From Tenacibaculum skagerrakense (GTDB lineage: Bacteria; Bacteroidota; Bacteroidia; Flavobacteriales; Flavobacteriaceae): a stretch of 64,000 bases of DNA. This document shows, in pieces, positions 17,129 to 27,377 of this stretch (positions are counted from its first letter, which is position 1; each line of letters starts with the position of its first letter). Made by a program: the position numbers and the translations under genes. Location of the stretch: contig NZ_SLXM01000005.1 in NCBI RefSeq assembly GCF_004345825.1, forward strand, positions 248,879 through 312,878. Direction: 5' to 3'. The notes under the pieces were generated by a model, which saw only the letters and a list, made by a program, of their open reading frames with translations, searched no databases and had not been told where the DNA came from.

Positions 17129-18604
17129 ATGAATGCCCACTCATCTAAATTCGTCGGAGAAGGATTAACATACGATGACGTTCTACTAGTCCCAGCTTAT
17201 TCTGAAGTACTTCCTAGAGAAGTAAATATTCAAACAAAATTTACAAGAAATATCACGATTAATGTACCAATAGTATCAGCAGCTATGGATACTGTAACAG
17301 AAAGTGATATGGCAATTGCTATTGCTCGTGAGGGTGGTATTGGAGTTTTGCATAAGAATATGACGATAGAGCAGCAAGCTCAAGAAGTTAGAAAGGTTAA
17401 GAGGGCGGAAAGTGGAATGATTATAGATCCGATTACTTTACCATTAGATGCTGTGGTTCTTGATGCAAAAAAGGCAATGAGAGAGCACAAAATAGGAGGG
17501 ATTCCTGTTGTTGATGATGAAAAAAAATTAGTAGGTATTGTAACTAATAGAGATTTACGTTTTGAGAAAGATAATGATCGTGCGATAACAGAAGTTATGA
17601 CTTCTGAAAACTTAATTACTGTAGCAGAAGGAACTTCATTACAACAAGCTGAGATTATTCTTCAAAGCAATAAAATAGAAAAACTACCTGTAGTAAACAA
17701 TCAATATAAATTAGTAGGGTTAATTACATTTAGAGACATTACTAAAACTACTCAAAAACCAATTGCAAACAAAGATAGTTTAGGAAGATTAAGAGTTGCT
17801 GCCGCATTAGGTGTAACATACGATGCAGTAGAAAGAGCAGAAGCATTAGTAAATGCAGGAGTAGATGCAGTTATTATAGATACTGCACATGGACACACGA
17901 AAGGTGTTGTTACTGTATTAAAAAGCGTAAAAGAAAAGTTTCCAAATCTAGATGTTGTTGTAGGGAATATTGCAACACCAGAAGCTGCAAAGTATTTAGT
18001 TGAAGCAGGTGCCGATGCTGTAAAAGTTGGAATTGGTCCTGGGTCTATTTGTACTACAAGAGTAGTTGCAGGAGTAGGTTTTCCTCAGTTCTCTGCAGTA
18101 ATTGAAGTAGCAGCAGCTATTAAAGGAAGTGGAGTACCTGTTATTGCTGATGGAGGGATTCGTTACACAGGAGATATACCTAAAGCAATTGCAGCTGGAG
18201 CCGATTGTGTTATGCTTGGATCTTTATTAGCTGGTACAAAAGAGAGTCCAGGAGAAACAATTATTTACGAAGGAAGAAAATTTAAATCTTATCGTGGTAT
18301 GGGATCAGTTGAAGCAATGAAACAAGGTTCTAAAGATCGTTATTTCCAAGATGTTGAGGATGATATTAAAAAGTTAGTTCCAGAAGGAATTGTTGGTCGT
18401 GTTCCTTACAAAGGAGAATTATATGAAAGTATTCATCAGTTTGTAGGAGGTTTACGAGCAGGAATGGGATATTGTGGAGCAAAAGATATAAATACATTAA
18501 AAGAAACAGGTAAGTTTGTAAGAATCACTGCAAGCGGTATTAATGAAAGTCATCCGCATGATGTAGCAATTACAAAGGAAGCTCCAAATTATAGTAGAAG
18601 ATAA
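17129..18604 (+). CDS. guaB: inosine-5'-monophosphate dehydrogenase
   Basis: This 491-residue enzyme oxidises IMP to XMP with NAD+, the committed step of guanine nucleotide synthesis. [21 protein letters not shown] opens the TIM barrel, a pair of CBS domains is inserted (about 95-215), and the catalytic loop GPGSICTTR carries Cys308. The flap and late [10 protein letters not shown] are also intact. The ATG at 17129 is chosen because family members begin at this point and because the longer TTG start falls inside the promoter's -7 box. A terminator follows. Confidence 0.95.
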   Translation: MNAHSSKFVGEGLTYDDVLLVPAYSEVLPREVNIQTKFTRNITINVPIVSAAMDTVTESDMAIAIAREGGIGVLHKNMTIEQQAQEVRKVKRAESGMIIDPITLPLDAVVLDAKKAMREHKIGGIPVVDDEKKLVGIVTNRDLRFEKDNDRAITEVMTSENLITVAEGTSLQQAEIILQSNKIEKLPVVNNQYKLVGLITFRDITKTTQKPIANKDSLGRLRVAAALGVTYDAVERAEALVNAGVDAVIIDTAHGHTKGVVTVLKSVKEKFPNLDVVVGNIATPEAAKYLVEAGADAVKVGIGPGSICTTRVVAGVGFPQFSAVIEVAAAIKGSGVPVIADGGIRYTGDIPKAIAAGADCVMLGSLLAGTKESPGETIIYEGRKFKSYRGMGSVEAMKQGSKDRYFQDVEDDIKKLVPEGIVGRVPYKGELYESIHQFVGGLRAGMGYCGAKDINTLKETGKFVRITASGINESHPHDVAITKEAPNYSRR

Positions 18605-18639
18605 TTTAAGTTTCATTTATTTATTATATACAATTCATT

Positions 18640-18678
18640 AAAGAATTGAAAGGTAGTTTGTCTTTCGATTCTTTTTTT
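18640..18678 (+). terminator. rho-independent terminator after guaB
   Basis: AAAGAATTGAAAG pairs with CTTTCGATTCTTT (one G-T wobble) across a nine-base loop, followed by a run of T to 18678. Confidence 0.7.
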
Positions 18679-18848
18679 ATTTATGATTATGTTTTTAAAA
18701 CTGATACAATTTTTAACTAATAAATTATCCTGATAAGGCTTATCCTCTGCAAGGATTAAGAGCTGTTAAAAAAGTGTTAATATCGTAATAGATAATTCTT
18801 TGATAATTAGAAAAAAAGTCGTTTTTTTGCCGCGAAAATAATTGACTA

Positions 18849-21341
18849 TTGAAACTTAGAAATCTACTATTAACACTATTTCTAGTTCCCCACCTTACAA
18901 TTAGTCAGAATCTAGAGAAGATTGGTAAGTCACCTCTCTTTAGATTGACTGGTGGTATTGGTGTAAACTCAGTTTATTTTAACGGAGATTCAAATAGGGA
19001 GCCTTTTACATATTTCTTATCAGGAAATGTGAATTTGAATATTAGCGATATTTATAATATCCCTTTTTCTTTTTCATATTCTAATAGTAAGTTTCAATCA
19101 AATACACCTTTTACTTTTAATAGATTGAGTATGCACCCAAGTTATAAATGGGTAACTGCTCATATCGGAGACGTAAACGTTAGTTTTTCTCCTTACACAC
19201 TAAATGGACACCAATTCACAGGATTGGGTTTAGACTTAACTCCTAAAGATAAAATTAAGGTGAGTTTAATGTATGGTAGGTTGTTAAAAGCAAGGGAGTT
19301 TGATGCTGAAAATATTAGTAGTGCGGCAAGTTATCGTAGAATGGGTTATGGATTTAAAACTTCTTATCAACTAGATAAAATTAAATTAGGAGCCATTTTC
19401 TTTAGAGCTTCCGATGATGTAGCATCTTTAAAAAATCCAATTCCTACGGAAAACGAAGTTTTACCTAAAGACAACACTGTGATAAGTTTTGATGCGGAAG
19501 CGACTTTATGGGAAAAGTTGAAGTTTCGAGGAGAAGTGGCTTTATCAGCGTTAACAGAAGATATAAGAGTTAATGGAGTTAGTGATCATCTTGCTGCTTT
19601 TTTAGTTTCAGATAATCCAACTACACAATATTATAAAGCTTTAAATTTTAATTTTGCTTACCAGGTAGCAAATGGTTCTATTGGGTTAGGGTACGAACGA
19701 ATAGATCCTAATTACCGAACTTTAGGAGGATATTTTTTTAATAATGATTTAGAAAATATTACGGTTAATGCTTCTCAGCGTATTTTTAAAGATAAAGTAA
19801 CTGTTAACTTTAACGCAGGTCTTCAAAATGATGATTTAGATAACACCAAAGCAACACAGCTTAGTAGATTGGTAATGGCATTAAACGTGGCATATAATGC
19901 GAATGATAAGTTAAGTATTAATTCAGGATATTCAAGTTTCCAATCATTTACCAATATTAAAAATCAGTTCGATTTTATAAATGGTGTCTCACAAATTGAA
20001 GAACAATTAGATCAAGATAATTTTGCTCAGATATCTCAAAACGCAAATATTAATGTAAACTATAAGCTCAAAGAAACGGATTACAACAATCAGAATTTAA
20101 ATGTAAGTTTTTCCTTTCAAGATGCAGAAAATAGAATAGGCGATGAAGAAAGAAGTGAAGATAGTTCTGTTTTTTACAATGCCAATTCTGTGTATACAAT
20201 TAATTATCCTCAATCTGATTTTGGTATTTCTGGAGCTTTAAATACCAGTTTTAGTACGTTAGGTACTGAGAAAAATGTTATACTAGGACCAACAGTTTCT
20301 GCAACAAAAGGCTTTTTAGAAAAGAAGTTAAAGGTAAATGGTTCATTTGGGTATAATAAAAGTATAACGAATGGATTAAGTCAAGGAGATGTTACTAATG
20401 TTAGAATAGGTAGTAGGTATGTATATGAGAAAAAACATAATTTTAGCTTAAATGGATTACTTCAATTAAGAAATACTGCAACAACAAAAAATAGCAGTTT
20501 TACACTAACTTTTGGGTACAATTATAGTTTCGGTTTATTCAATTCAAAAGATCTTAAGTTTAAAAGGAGAAGTAAGATTCAAAAAGATAAAACTAAAGAA
20601 GATAAGCTTGTTGAAAAGGAAGTTAAAAAAGTAAAACCAGAGATTAAATTTATTTACAAAGATTCATTGTATACAGGTTCTATTTATCAGGTAGATAATA
20701 AGATTAAAGAATTAATCAAGTCAGATAAATTTAATCAATTACCAAAATCAGTCCTTTATAGTCTTCAGAAAGAAAGGATAGAAATAGCTTCTGAAACTAA
20801 AACCAAAGCTTACAAAGTAAAAGCCGTAAAATTATTAAAGAGGCTCTATGCTTCACACGATAAAAAGAAGCAGTACAACGAATTGCTATATCAAAGTATG
20901 AGTGATTTATATGAAGATGTGAATCAAGCAGATTATGCCATAGAAAAAGCATTTGTTCAAAATAGAAAAGAGATTGTTAAAAGTCCACTATGGAATTTAA
21001 CAGAAGAACAAAGAGCCGATTTTTCAAAAGAAATTAGAGTTCGATTCCGAAGAAAACATGAGGTTTATAATAAATCATTAAGAAAGCTTTTAGTGCATCG
21101 TTGGGTGTTAAATGAGCTAGAAAAATATAACAGCATTGAAGCTATAAATAAGGATTCTGAGCTGTTGAGAGAATTTGAAAATTCATTAGGAGTAGAAGCC
21201 TATAATATGCTAGAAATGAATGAAAAAAATCCAGAAATAAAATTATATTTGCAACAATCAATCATCAAGTATTTAACCAATAAATCAGAAAATTATATTG
21301 ATGAAAATCAATATGAATTAAAATATATCAACCAAGATTAA
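18849..21341 (+). CDS. outer-membrane beta-barrel-like protein, first gene of TANFOR toxin locus
   Basis: This 830-residue protein starts at TTG with a signal peptide (ends LTISQ, about residue 20). Residues 30-575 are a long series of alternating amphipathic strands with aromatic girdles (SGNVNLNIS, FSFSYSNSKF, FTLTFGYNYSFG), as in large outer-membrane barrels. From about residue 580 the composition switches abruptly to a lysine- and glutamate-rich helical domain that would face the periplasm. No TonB plug is seen. It heads a run of six genes spaced by 3-30 bases or overlapping. A role as anchor, secretion pore or receptor for the following toxin and adhesin is inferred from this position only. 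Confidence 0.7.
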   Translation: MKLRNLLLTLFLVPHLTISQNLEKIGKSPLFRLTGGIGVNSVYFNGDSNREPFTYFLSGNVNLNISDIYNIPFSFSYSNSKFQSNTPFTFNRLSMHPSYKWVTAHIGDVNVSFSPYTLNGHQFTGLGLDLTPKDKIKVSLMYGRLLKAREFDAENISSAASYRRMGYGFKTSYQLDKIKLGAIFFRASDDVASLKNPIPTENEVLPKDNTVISFDAEATLWEKLKFRGEVALSALTEDIRVNGVSDHLAAFLVSDNPTTQYYKALNFNFAYQVANGSIGLGYERIDPNYRTLGGYFFNNDLENITVNASQRIFKDKVTVNFNAGLQNDDLDNTKATQLSRLVMALNVAYNANDKLSINSGYSSFQSFTNIKNQFDFINGVSQIEEQLDQDNFAQISQNANINVNYKLKETDYNNQNLNVSFSFQDAENRIGDEERSEDSSVFYNANSVYTINYPQSDFGISGALNTSFSTLGTEKNVILGPTVSATKGFLEKKLKVNGSFGYNKSITNGLSQGDVTNVRIGSRYVYEKKHNFSLNGLLQLRNTATTKNSSFTLTFGYNYSFGLFNSKDLKFKRRSKIQKDKTKEDKLVEKEVKKVKPEIKFIYKDSLYTGSIYQVDNKIKELIKSDKFNQLPKSVLYSLQKERIEIASETKTKAYKVKAVKLLKRLYASHDKKKQYNELLYQSMSDLYEDVNQADYAIEKAFVQNRKEIVKSPLWNLTEEQRADFSKEIRVRFRRKHEVYNKSLRKLLVHRWVLNELEKYNSIEAINKDSELLREFENSLGVEAYNMLEMNEKNPEIKLYLQQSIIKYLTNKSENYIDENQYELKYINQD

Positions 21342-21363
21342 ATTATAATTGCCCTAAAAAACT

Positions 21364-24300
21364 ATGAAAAGAAAAGTCCTCCTTTCGCTTTTTTCATTTG
21401 TATTATCTATTAATGTATTTGCACAACAGTATCCGGTAAATATTATCCCTAGAGTTAAAGCTCCAGCACCTGTTAATTTTTATAATTATGCAGATGAAAC
21501 AGCTTTAAACGGACCAATTACCATACAAATATTTTTAAATGACTTAACAGTATCTAGCAGACAAGTTCGTTTGAAAACGTATTTTGAAGGAGGGAATATT
21601 AGTTTTTCAAGCAGAGATTTTGTCATTGGAGCTCAAGATTTATTTATTGAAGGAGGAATTCCATTAACATTAACAAATGTTGAGTTAGCTCCTTACTACA
21701 GATTCGAAAATATTCAGGGTATAGGTCAATCAGTTTATGCACAGTCTATACCAGAAGGAACCTATAATTTTTGCTTTGAAGTATATGATTTTTTATCCGG
21801 AGCTAAACTATCAGATAAAAAATGTGCTACTGTTTTCATTTTCAAAAATGAACCACCAATACTAAACTTACCTTTTAATGGTAAAAATATAGAACCAAGC
21901 GACTTCGAAAACATCGTTTTTCAATGGACACCAAGGCATATTAATGTTAGTAATGTTGAATACGATTTCAGTATTGTAGAGATTTGGGATAATAATGTTG
22001 ATCCACAAACAGCTTTCTTATCACAAGCTCCAATTTATGAAGAAACAGTTAGAACAACTAGCTTGTTTTACGGTCCAGATAAACCATTATTACTAGCGGG
22101 AAGAAAATATGCTTGGAGGGTAAGAGCTAGAGCTTTACAAGGTTTAGAGGAAATAGGCCTTTTTAAAAATGAGGGTTATAGTGAAATTTTTTGGTTTTCC
22201 AGAACTGCTCCATGTCAAATACCAGAAGGTATTTCAGGAGAACCAAAAGGAACTTCAAAAATTAATGTTTTTTGGGATCAAGATCCTACCTTACATTCAG
22301 AATATATAATTGCGTATAGAGAAGCAAATAATCCAGATGCAAATTGGTTTACCAAAAAAACTAATAGTGCTTGGGCAACTATTTGGGATTTAAAACCGGG
22401 CACTGCTTATGAGTTTAAGGTAAAAGGAAAATGTGCTTACCAATATAGTGAATACTCTGAACCTCAATATGTAACTACAGATATTGTTCAAAACGAAGAT
22501 GCAAATTATAATTGTGGTATTGTTCCAGATGAAATAGCTATTTCGAATAGAGATCCTCATCCAGGTTTAAATATTGGAGATCAAATTACTGCGGGAGATT
22601 TTAAAGTGACTATTACAGAAATTCAGAGCCAATCCAATGGTGTACTTTCAGGAAAAGGTTTTGTTGCAATTCCTTATTTAAAATTCGCAAAATTTGGCGT
22701 AACCTTTTCTAATATTTTAGTAAATACAGACGCTCAGTTAGCCGAAGGAGAAATAGTAACATTATACGATCCGGAATTTGGAGAAGGAGCATCAATGACT
22801 GTTGATGTAAATATCAATATTTCTGAAGGTATAGGAGGAGATCCAGGAGATTTGGAAGAAACTGTTGAAGTTGGTTTTGAAGTAGCAACCGTTGTGATTG
22901 ATGCAAATGGAGCAATTGTTGTAACTGGAACGAATGGTGAAACGGCTATAATTCCTGGTGATGGAGATGTAAATATTGTTAGTACTAACGGCGATATATG
23001 GGCAGTTGGGGAAGATGGAACAATAACCAAGCAAGAAGGAGCGCAAGGAGGAGTTGTTTCAAGTGATACAACTAATGGTTTAGATTCAAATGGAAATGTA
23101 ACGGCTGTAACTGCCAAGGGAGTTACCATTGATTTTCAATCTTCTGGCTTTTATCATTTTGATGAATTGCCTGAAAATACATCAGCTACTTTTGAAAAAG
23201 AATATAAAATTCTTGATACGGAATCTGGAAAATATAGAGTTCCTTATAAAGCAATTTCAGATAATGAAGGAGAAGATTTTGTAACTGCAAAAGTTACCAT
23301 TACTGACACTTCAATAGTAAAAGATAGTATTATATTTAAAACAAAAGATGGGGCAAAAGTACCGGTTGAATGGATTGGTGATATTGCAAAATTACAATTG
23401 AAACGCAAATTCGATTATGCAGACGAAGAAATTTTTGCAGTAGTTAAGTCTAAAGATAATGGTAAATATGATATTGCTGGTAGTCTCGTTACAACACATT
23501 TAGCATCACAACAACTCGAACCGATTAATGTAACTATAGTTCCTGTATTTAGGAATATTGCATCATCAGAGATAACAGAAAAATTAAAAATATTAAAAAA
23601 GGGGGTAACTCAAATTTATAATAAATCAGGCGTTAAATTAAATATTCAGTTTTCTGATAATGTTTCGCCAGAACAAATTTATGGTTGGGATAAAGATGGA
23701 GATAAAAGACTAAGTGTTGGAGATAGTAATTTACTTTCTCATTATACAGATGAAGAATTAGTCTTTAATAGTTATATAAAACAACAAACGTATTACAACA
23801 ATAAAACTTACTATGTTTTTGTAACCAATGTATCAGTTACTAAAACTGAAGTAGAAGGTTTTATGCCATTAAAGCGCCAGTTTGGTTATGTATTTACTGC
23901 AAATTCTAACAATGAATTAAAGCAAATCCGTACAATGGCGCACGAATTAGGTCATGGTATATTCGGCTTAAAGCATACTTGGGATGAATATCAATTTCCA
24001 CAAGGAGCAACAGATAATTTAATGGATTATGGAAACGGAACTACATTAAACCATTTAGATTGGAAGAAAATCCATGCACCAGGTATTAAAATCTACTGGT
24101 TCCAGGGTGATGAAGAGGGGCAGAATACAGTTGTTTCTAGTATACCTAAAGAATTTGCAAACCCAGATAAAACATTTACTTTCTTGACTGTTAACGGTAG
24201 TTTCATTACTCTTCCTGAAAATGTTACTAATTTAAGTTTCATAACTGGTATTGATAAATTTAACCCTTACGTTTTTTATCCAACTGGAGCTTTACAATCA

Positions 24301-27300
24301 TTCAAATTAGATGAAGTTAGTTACCATATAGATGTAGAAACAACAGAAGTTGAAGATAAGTACACTGTTGATAGTTTTAATTTTACATACAAAGGATTTA
24401 AAAATTACGATGCTGAGGATAGAAATAAATATCATGGAACAATCATTACAGTAGCCCCTGATGGTGATGGAAGGAAACTATTGAAAACTAAAATCGAAGA
24501 GCTTGCATTTAACGAAAATGAAATTGTCAATATACTTAAACCTAATACTTACAATAAATTTAAAAAGGCTACTTTAAAATCTAACAGATTGAATGAGAAA
24601 ATTTTTGCTTACGGAGAAGAAACACCTTATGATCCTTCATATAAATTAAACCAAGATTTAGTGCAAGACTTTATGGGTGAAAATATTGAATGGAATAATA
24701 AATATTTTATTGTTTCTAAATTTGCATTCTTAAATAATTCTTATCCTGAGTTAGTAAAAGATTCATATTCAGAGTTAAAATTTACTTCAAGTATTCCTGC
24801 TTATAAAAACAATATATATACCTCTAAAAGAGCTTATACTTTATTTCAAGATTCTGAAATCACTATAGAGAATGCTATCACTATTTATCTGGAAATGATT
24901 AATGCTCTTAAAGACAAGCAAAAAGAATGTTTAGATAATTTATTGAATATAACTCCAGATACTGGATTTAATCAAGTTAAGAATTGTATTACTAGTTTAT
25001 CAGACCAAGAATTAGAGAAACTTAGTGTAGAAAATAAAATTACGGCAATAAGTATTCTTACGCCAAAAAACGGCCCTACAAATAATAGTTCTGAAATTCA
25101 AATTATTAGGTTGTTAAGGTTTACTAAAGATGCAGATGTTGACAATTTACTGACAGCTTTATTGGGTAAATCTAAGTTATATGAAGATGAGTTCATATTG
25201 AAGAGATTAGCTTATAAAATTGATAATGATCATATTTGGTTAACAGACGACAATTATAAAGAATTTGTAAACACTTTATCACAGTTATGTGGTAAGTCAA
25301 AAATTTTTAAAGAAACCGCTATTGGATATACTGATGATGAATTTGCAGATCGCATAATTAATTTTTACCACAAAGGTTTCTGGGATTATGTAAAAGAATT
25401 AGGAGCCAACTCTCCTGTAATGTTCTTTTACGTTTGTAATATGGATACTAAGATTGATTGGGTTTCTGATGAGTCAGTGAAACTTTCTGCTTATAATGAA
25501 ATGACATGTAATTTATTACCGATTACTCAAGATGAACCAGTAGAACTTGGACCTCTGGATCCTATTTGGTTTGTTAATAAGTCTTCTTTGAGTATGCTTA
25601 GTGATTATAATAAGGAAACACCAATTATTGCACCAGCTATGTTAGCATATTATGCTAATGATGTAGGTAATACTAAAAATACAGTAGATGGAATTGAAGC
25701 TGCAATTGATGTAGTTAGTTTAGCAACAGGAGTAGGTGCTTTAGCTAAGGCGCCAACTACTCTTAGAAAAGTTTTTATAATAGCAGATATGATAGGTTCA
25801 GGTGTGAATATTATTCTTTCTTCATCATCAGAAAATTTATCACCTAATGCAAAAAAGGTACTTGAGGCCTTAAACGTTCTAACGGCTATTATAGCTGTTG
25901 ATGAACTTTTAATAGACGGTACAATAAGTATAAAAAAACTGTATAAAAAAGTAGCTAAACAGAACACTAAACCTTTACCAAGTAAAAATCAGATTAATGA
26001 TTTTATTAATAGTGTTCTTAATCAAGATTTAACCAATCAGCAATTAGCAGAAATAGGTGCTAATAAATTAAGAGAAGCAGAAAAATGGTTAGACAATGTT
26101 ATTGCTGAAGGCAAAATTAGTGGCGAGTTGGAACTAGCAGTCCGTGCTAGGACAGCTAAAGCTAAAATTGAAGCAGTTAAAAAGCTATTAAAAATCGATG
26201 CTAAACACTTACAGAAAAGTATAGTTGATTTATCTGGACCACCACCAGTTGATATCAATAAAGTAAAAAACTTTATAGATAATGGTGATGACTATGTTGA
26301 TGTTATTATTCATGCTGATGATACTGGTAAAGGTTTCTCGATGGTAATTGAAATTGATGGAGTTGCTGAGACAGTAACTTTGAGTGCTACAGAATTTGCA
26401 AGATCTTTAAAAAATGTTCCTGAGAGTAAAAAAATAAGATTATTAAGTTGTAATGATACAGAAAGTGCAAAAGAAATAGCATCTGTTTTAGGAAGAGAGA
26501 TTATTGGATCTAGTGGTGAAATGAGGATTTATGAGAATGGAGTGGTTAAAGCGGATGATTGGTATTCAATAAAACCTAATGGTAAAATAGATCCTTATTC
26601 TGTGAGTTCGAGCGCACCTTCTGGAGAATTTTTAATGTTGAAGAAAAAGTTTGTTGATAATTTACCTACAGATATAGTCAATGATTTGACTAAAATGTTG
26701 GGACAGTCTAAATTCGACGAATTTGCAGAAATGCTTACTAGAAGTAAACTCCCAGGAACATGGAAACTTCAAAAATCAGGGGACGTTTTTACTCTAATAG
26801 ATAAACAAGGTAAAGTTTGGGCAGAGATATCTAATGGTGTAATAAAAGCAAAAGCTGGAGGTAAAGGTGATGGTTGGAACCATTTATTGAATGTAGATCC
26901 ACCACTTATGAAAGGATTTAGATATGAAATTGAAAATGGAAAATTTATTTATGAAATTGATGATTTAGGAAGGGTAGTTAGTGCAAAAATGAATTCAGTT
27001 TCTATAGATAAATCTATTAAAAGAAGTGAAGATTTTCAATCACATACCAAAACAGTAAAGGATGGATCAACTGTTAATGTAGATGACGGAGGTCATATTT
27101 TTAGAAATGAATGGGGTGGTCTTAGTGAACAAATTAACTATTTCTCTCAAAATGCTAAAGAGAATAGAACTGGTGCGTGGTATAATATGGAGAAAGCGAT
27201 TTCTAATATGTTAAAATCTGATAATCCACCAACAAATATTAACATAGAAATGGATTTTAATTTTATTGGTAATTCAAAACGTCCAGATTCTATAGATGTA

Positions 27301-27363
27301 ATTGTTAAAGTTGATGGCAAGATTGATACTCAATTATCTAGAAGTTATGATAACCCTCTTTAA
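21364..27363 (+). CDS. TANFOR-type polymorphic toxin with C-terminal endonuclease domain
   Basis: The 1999-residue protein begins with a signal peptide (to NVFAQQ). Domains in order: a TANFOR-like domain (about 23-165: LNDLTVSSRQVRLK, FEGG, FVIGAQDLFIEGGIPLTL, EGTYNFCFEVYDF); an Ig-like segment (about 170-275); fn3 (about 283-373); a zinc protease module with HELGHGIFGLKH (His860, Glu861, His864, His871) and a Met-turn-like DNLMDYG (Met887); a long middle region with a hydrophobic stretch (about 1455-1500); a His1650/Cys1696 domain (DVIIH, IRLLSC); and a nuclease domain with DDGGH (1907-1911) and QNAKENR (1929-1935), the pattern of DNA/RNA non-specific endonucleases of the NS_2 type. TANFOR proteins are known Bacteroidota polymorphic toxins. 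There is no T9SS sorting domain. The small gene 14 bases downstream is the expected immunity gene. Confidence 0.82.
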   Translation: MKRKVLLSLFSFVLSINVFAQQYPVNIIPRVKAPAPVNFYNYADETALNGPITIQIFLNDLTVSSRQVRLKTYFEGGNISFSSRDFVIGAQDLFIEGGIPLTLTNVELAPYYRFENIQGIGQSVYAQSIPEGTYNFCFEVYDFLSGAKLSDKKCATVFIFKNEPPILNLPFNGKNIEPSDFENIVFQWTPRHINVSNVEYDFSIVEIWDNNVDPQTAFLSQAPIYEETVRTTSLFYGPDKPLLLAGRKYAWRVRARALQGLEEIGLFKNEGYSEIFWFSRTAPCQIPEGISGEPKGTSKINVFWDQDPTLHSEYIIAYREANNPDANWFTKKTNSAWATIWDLKPGTAYEFKVKGKCAYQYSEYSEPQYVTTDIVQNEDANYNCGIVPDEIAISNRDPHPGLNIGDQITAGDFKVTITEIQSQSNGVLSGKGFVAIPYLKFAKFGVTFSNILVNTDAQLAEGEIVTLYDPEFGEGASMTVDVNINISEGIGGDPGDLEETVEVGFEVATVVIDANGAIVVTGTNGETAIIPGDGDVNIVSTNGDIWAVGEDGTITKQEGAQGGVVSSDTTNGLDSNGNVTAVTAKGVTIDFQSSGFYHFDELPENTSATFEKEYKILDTESGKYRVPYKAISDNEGEDFVTAKVTITDTSIVKDSIIFKTKDGAKVPVEWIGDIAKLQLKRKFDYADEEIFAVVKSKDNGKYDIAGSLVTTHLASQQLEPINVTIVPVFRNIASSEITEKLKILKKGVTQIYNKSGVKLNIQFSDNVSPEQIYGWDKDGDKRLSVGDSNLLSHYTDEELVFNSYIKQQTYYNNKTYYVFVTNVSVTKTEVEGFMPLKRQFGYVFTANSNNELKQIRTMAHELGHGIFGLKHTWDEYQFPQGATDNLMDYGNGTTLNHLDWKKIHAPGIKIYWFQGDEEGQNTVVSSIPKEFANPDKTFTFLTVNGSFITLPENVTNLSFITGIDKFNPYVFYPTGALQSFKLDEVSYHIDVETTEVEDKYTVDSFNFTYKGFKNYDAEDRNKYHGTIITVAPDGDGRKLLKTKIEELAFNENEIVNILKPNTYNKFKKATLKSNRLNEKIFAYGEETPYDPSYKLNQDLVQDFMGENIEWNNKYFIVSKFAFLNNSYPELVKDSYSELKFTSSIPAYKNNIYTSKRAYTLFQDSEITIENAITIYLEMINALKDKQKECLDNLLNITPDTGFNQVKNCITSLSDQELEKLSVENKITAISILTPKNGPTNNSSEIQIIRLLRFTKDADVDNLLTALLGKSKLYEDEFILKRLAYKIDNDHIWLTDDNYKEFVNTLSQLCGKSKIFKETAIGYTDDEFADRIINFYHKGFWDYVKELGANSPVMFFYVCNMDTKIDWVSDESVKLSAYNEMTCNLLPITQDEPVELGPLDPIWFVNKSSLSMLSDYNKETPIIAPAMLAYYANDVGNTKNTVDGIEAAIDVVSLATGVGALAKAPTTLRKVFIIADMIGSGVNIILSSSSENLSPNAKKVLEALNVLTAIIAVDELLIDGTISIKKLYKKVAKQNTKPLPSKNQINDFINSVLNQDLTNQQLAEIGANKLREAEKWLDNVIAEGKISGELELAVRARTAKAKIEAVKKLLKIDAKHLQKSIVDLSGPPPVDINKVKNFIDNGDDYVDVIIHADDTGKGFSMVIEIDGVAETVTLSATEFARSLKNVPESKKIRLLSCNDTESAKEIASVLGREIIGSSGEMRIYENGVVKADDWYSIKPNGKIDPYSVSSSAPSGEFLMLKKKFVDNLPTDIVNDLTKMLGQSKFDEFAEMLTRSKLPGTWKLQKSGDVFTLIDKQGKVWAEISNGVIKAKAGGKGDGWNHLLNVDPPLMKGFRYEIENGKFIYEIDDLGRVVSAKMNSVSIDKSIKRSEDFQSHTKTVKDGSTVNVDDGGHIFRNEWGGLSEQINYFSQNAKENRTGAWYNMEKAISNMLKSDNPPTNINIEMDFNFIGNSKRPDSIDVIVKVDGKIDTQLSRSYDNPL

Positions 27364-27377
27364 AAAAATAAAATTAA

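Noticed and set aside
22734..23129. Minus-strand frame of 131 codons inside the toxin gene
   Set aside because: It is a mirror of Ser/Thr/Pro-rich codons in a strong coding frame; no promoter or homology.
21364..27363. T9SS sorting domain at the end of the toxin
   Set aside because: The C-terminal 100 residues are the nuclease-like domain and lack the IYPNPxxG...KKxxx pattern seen in the adhesin and the LRR protein.
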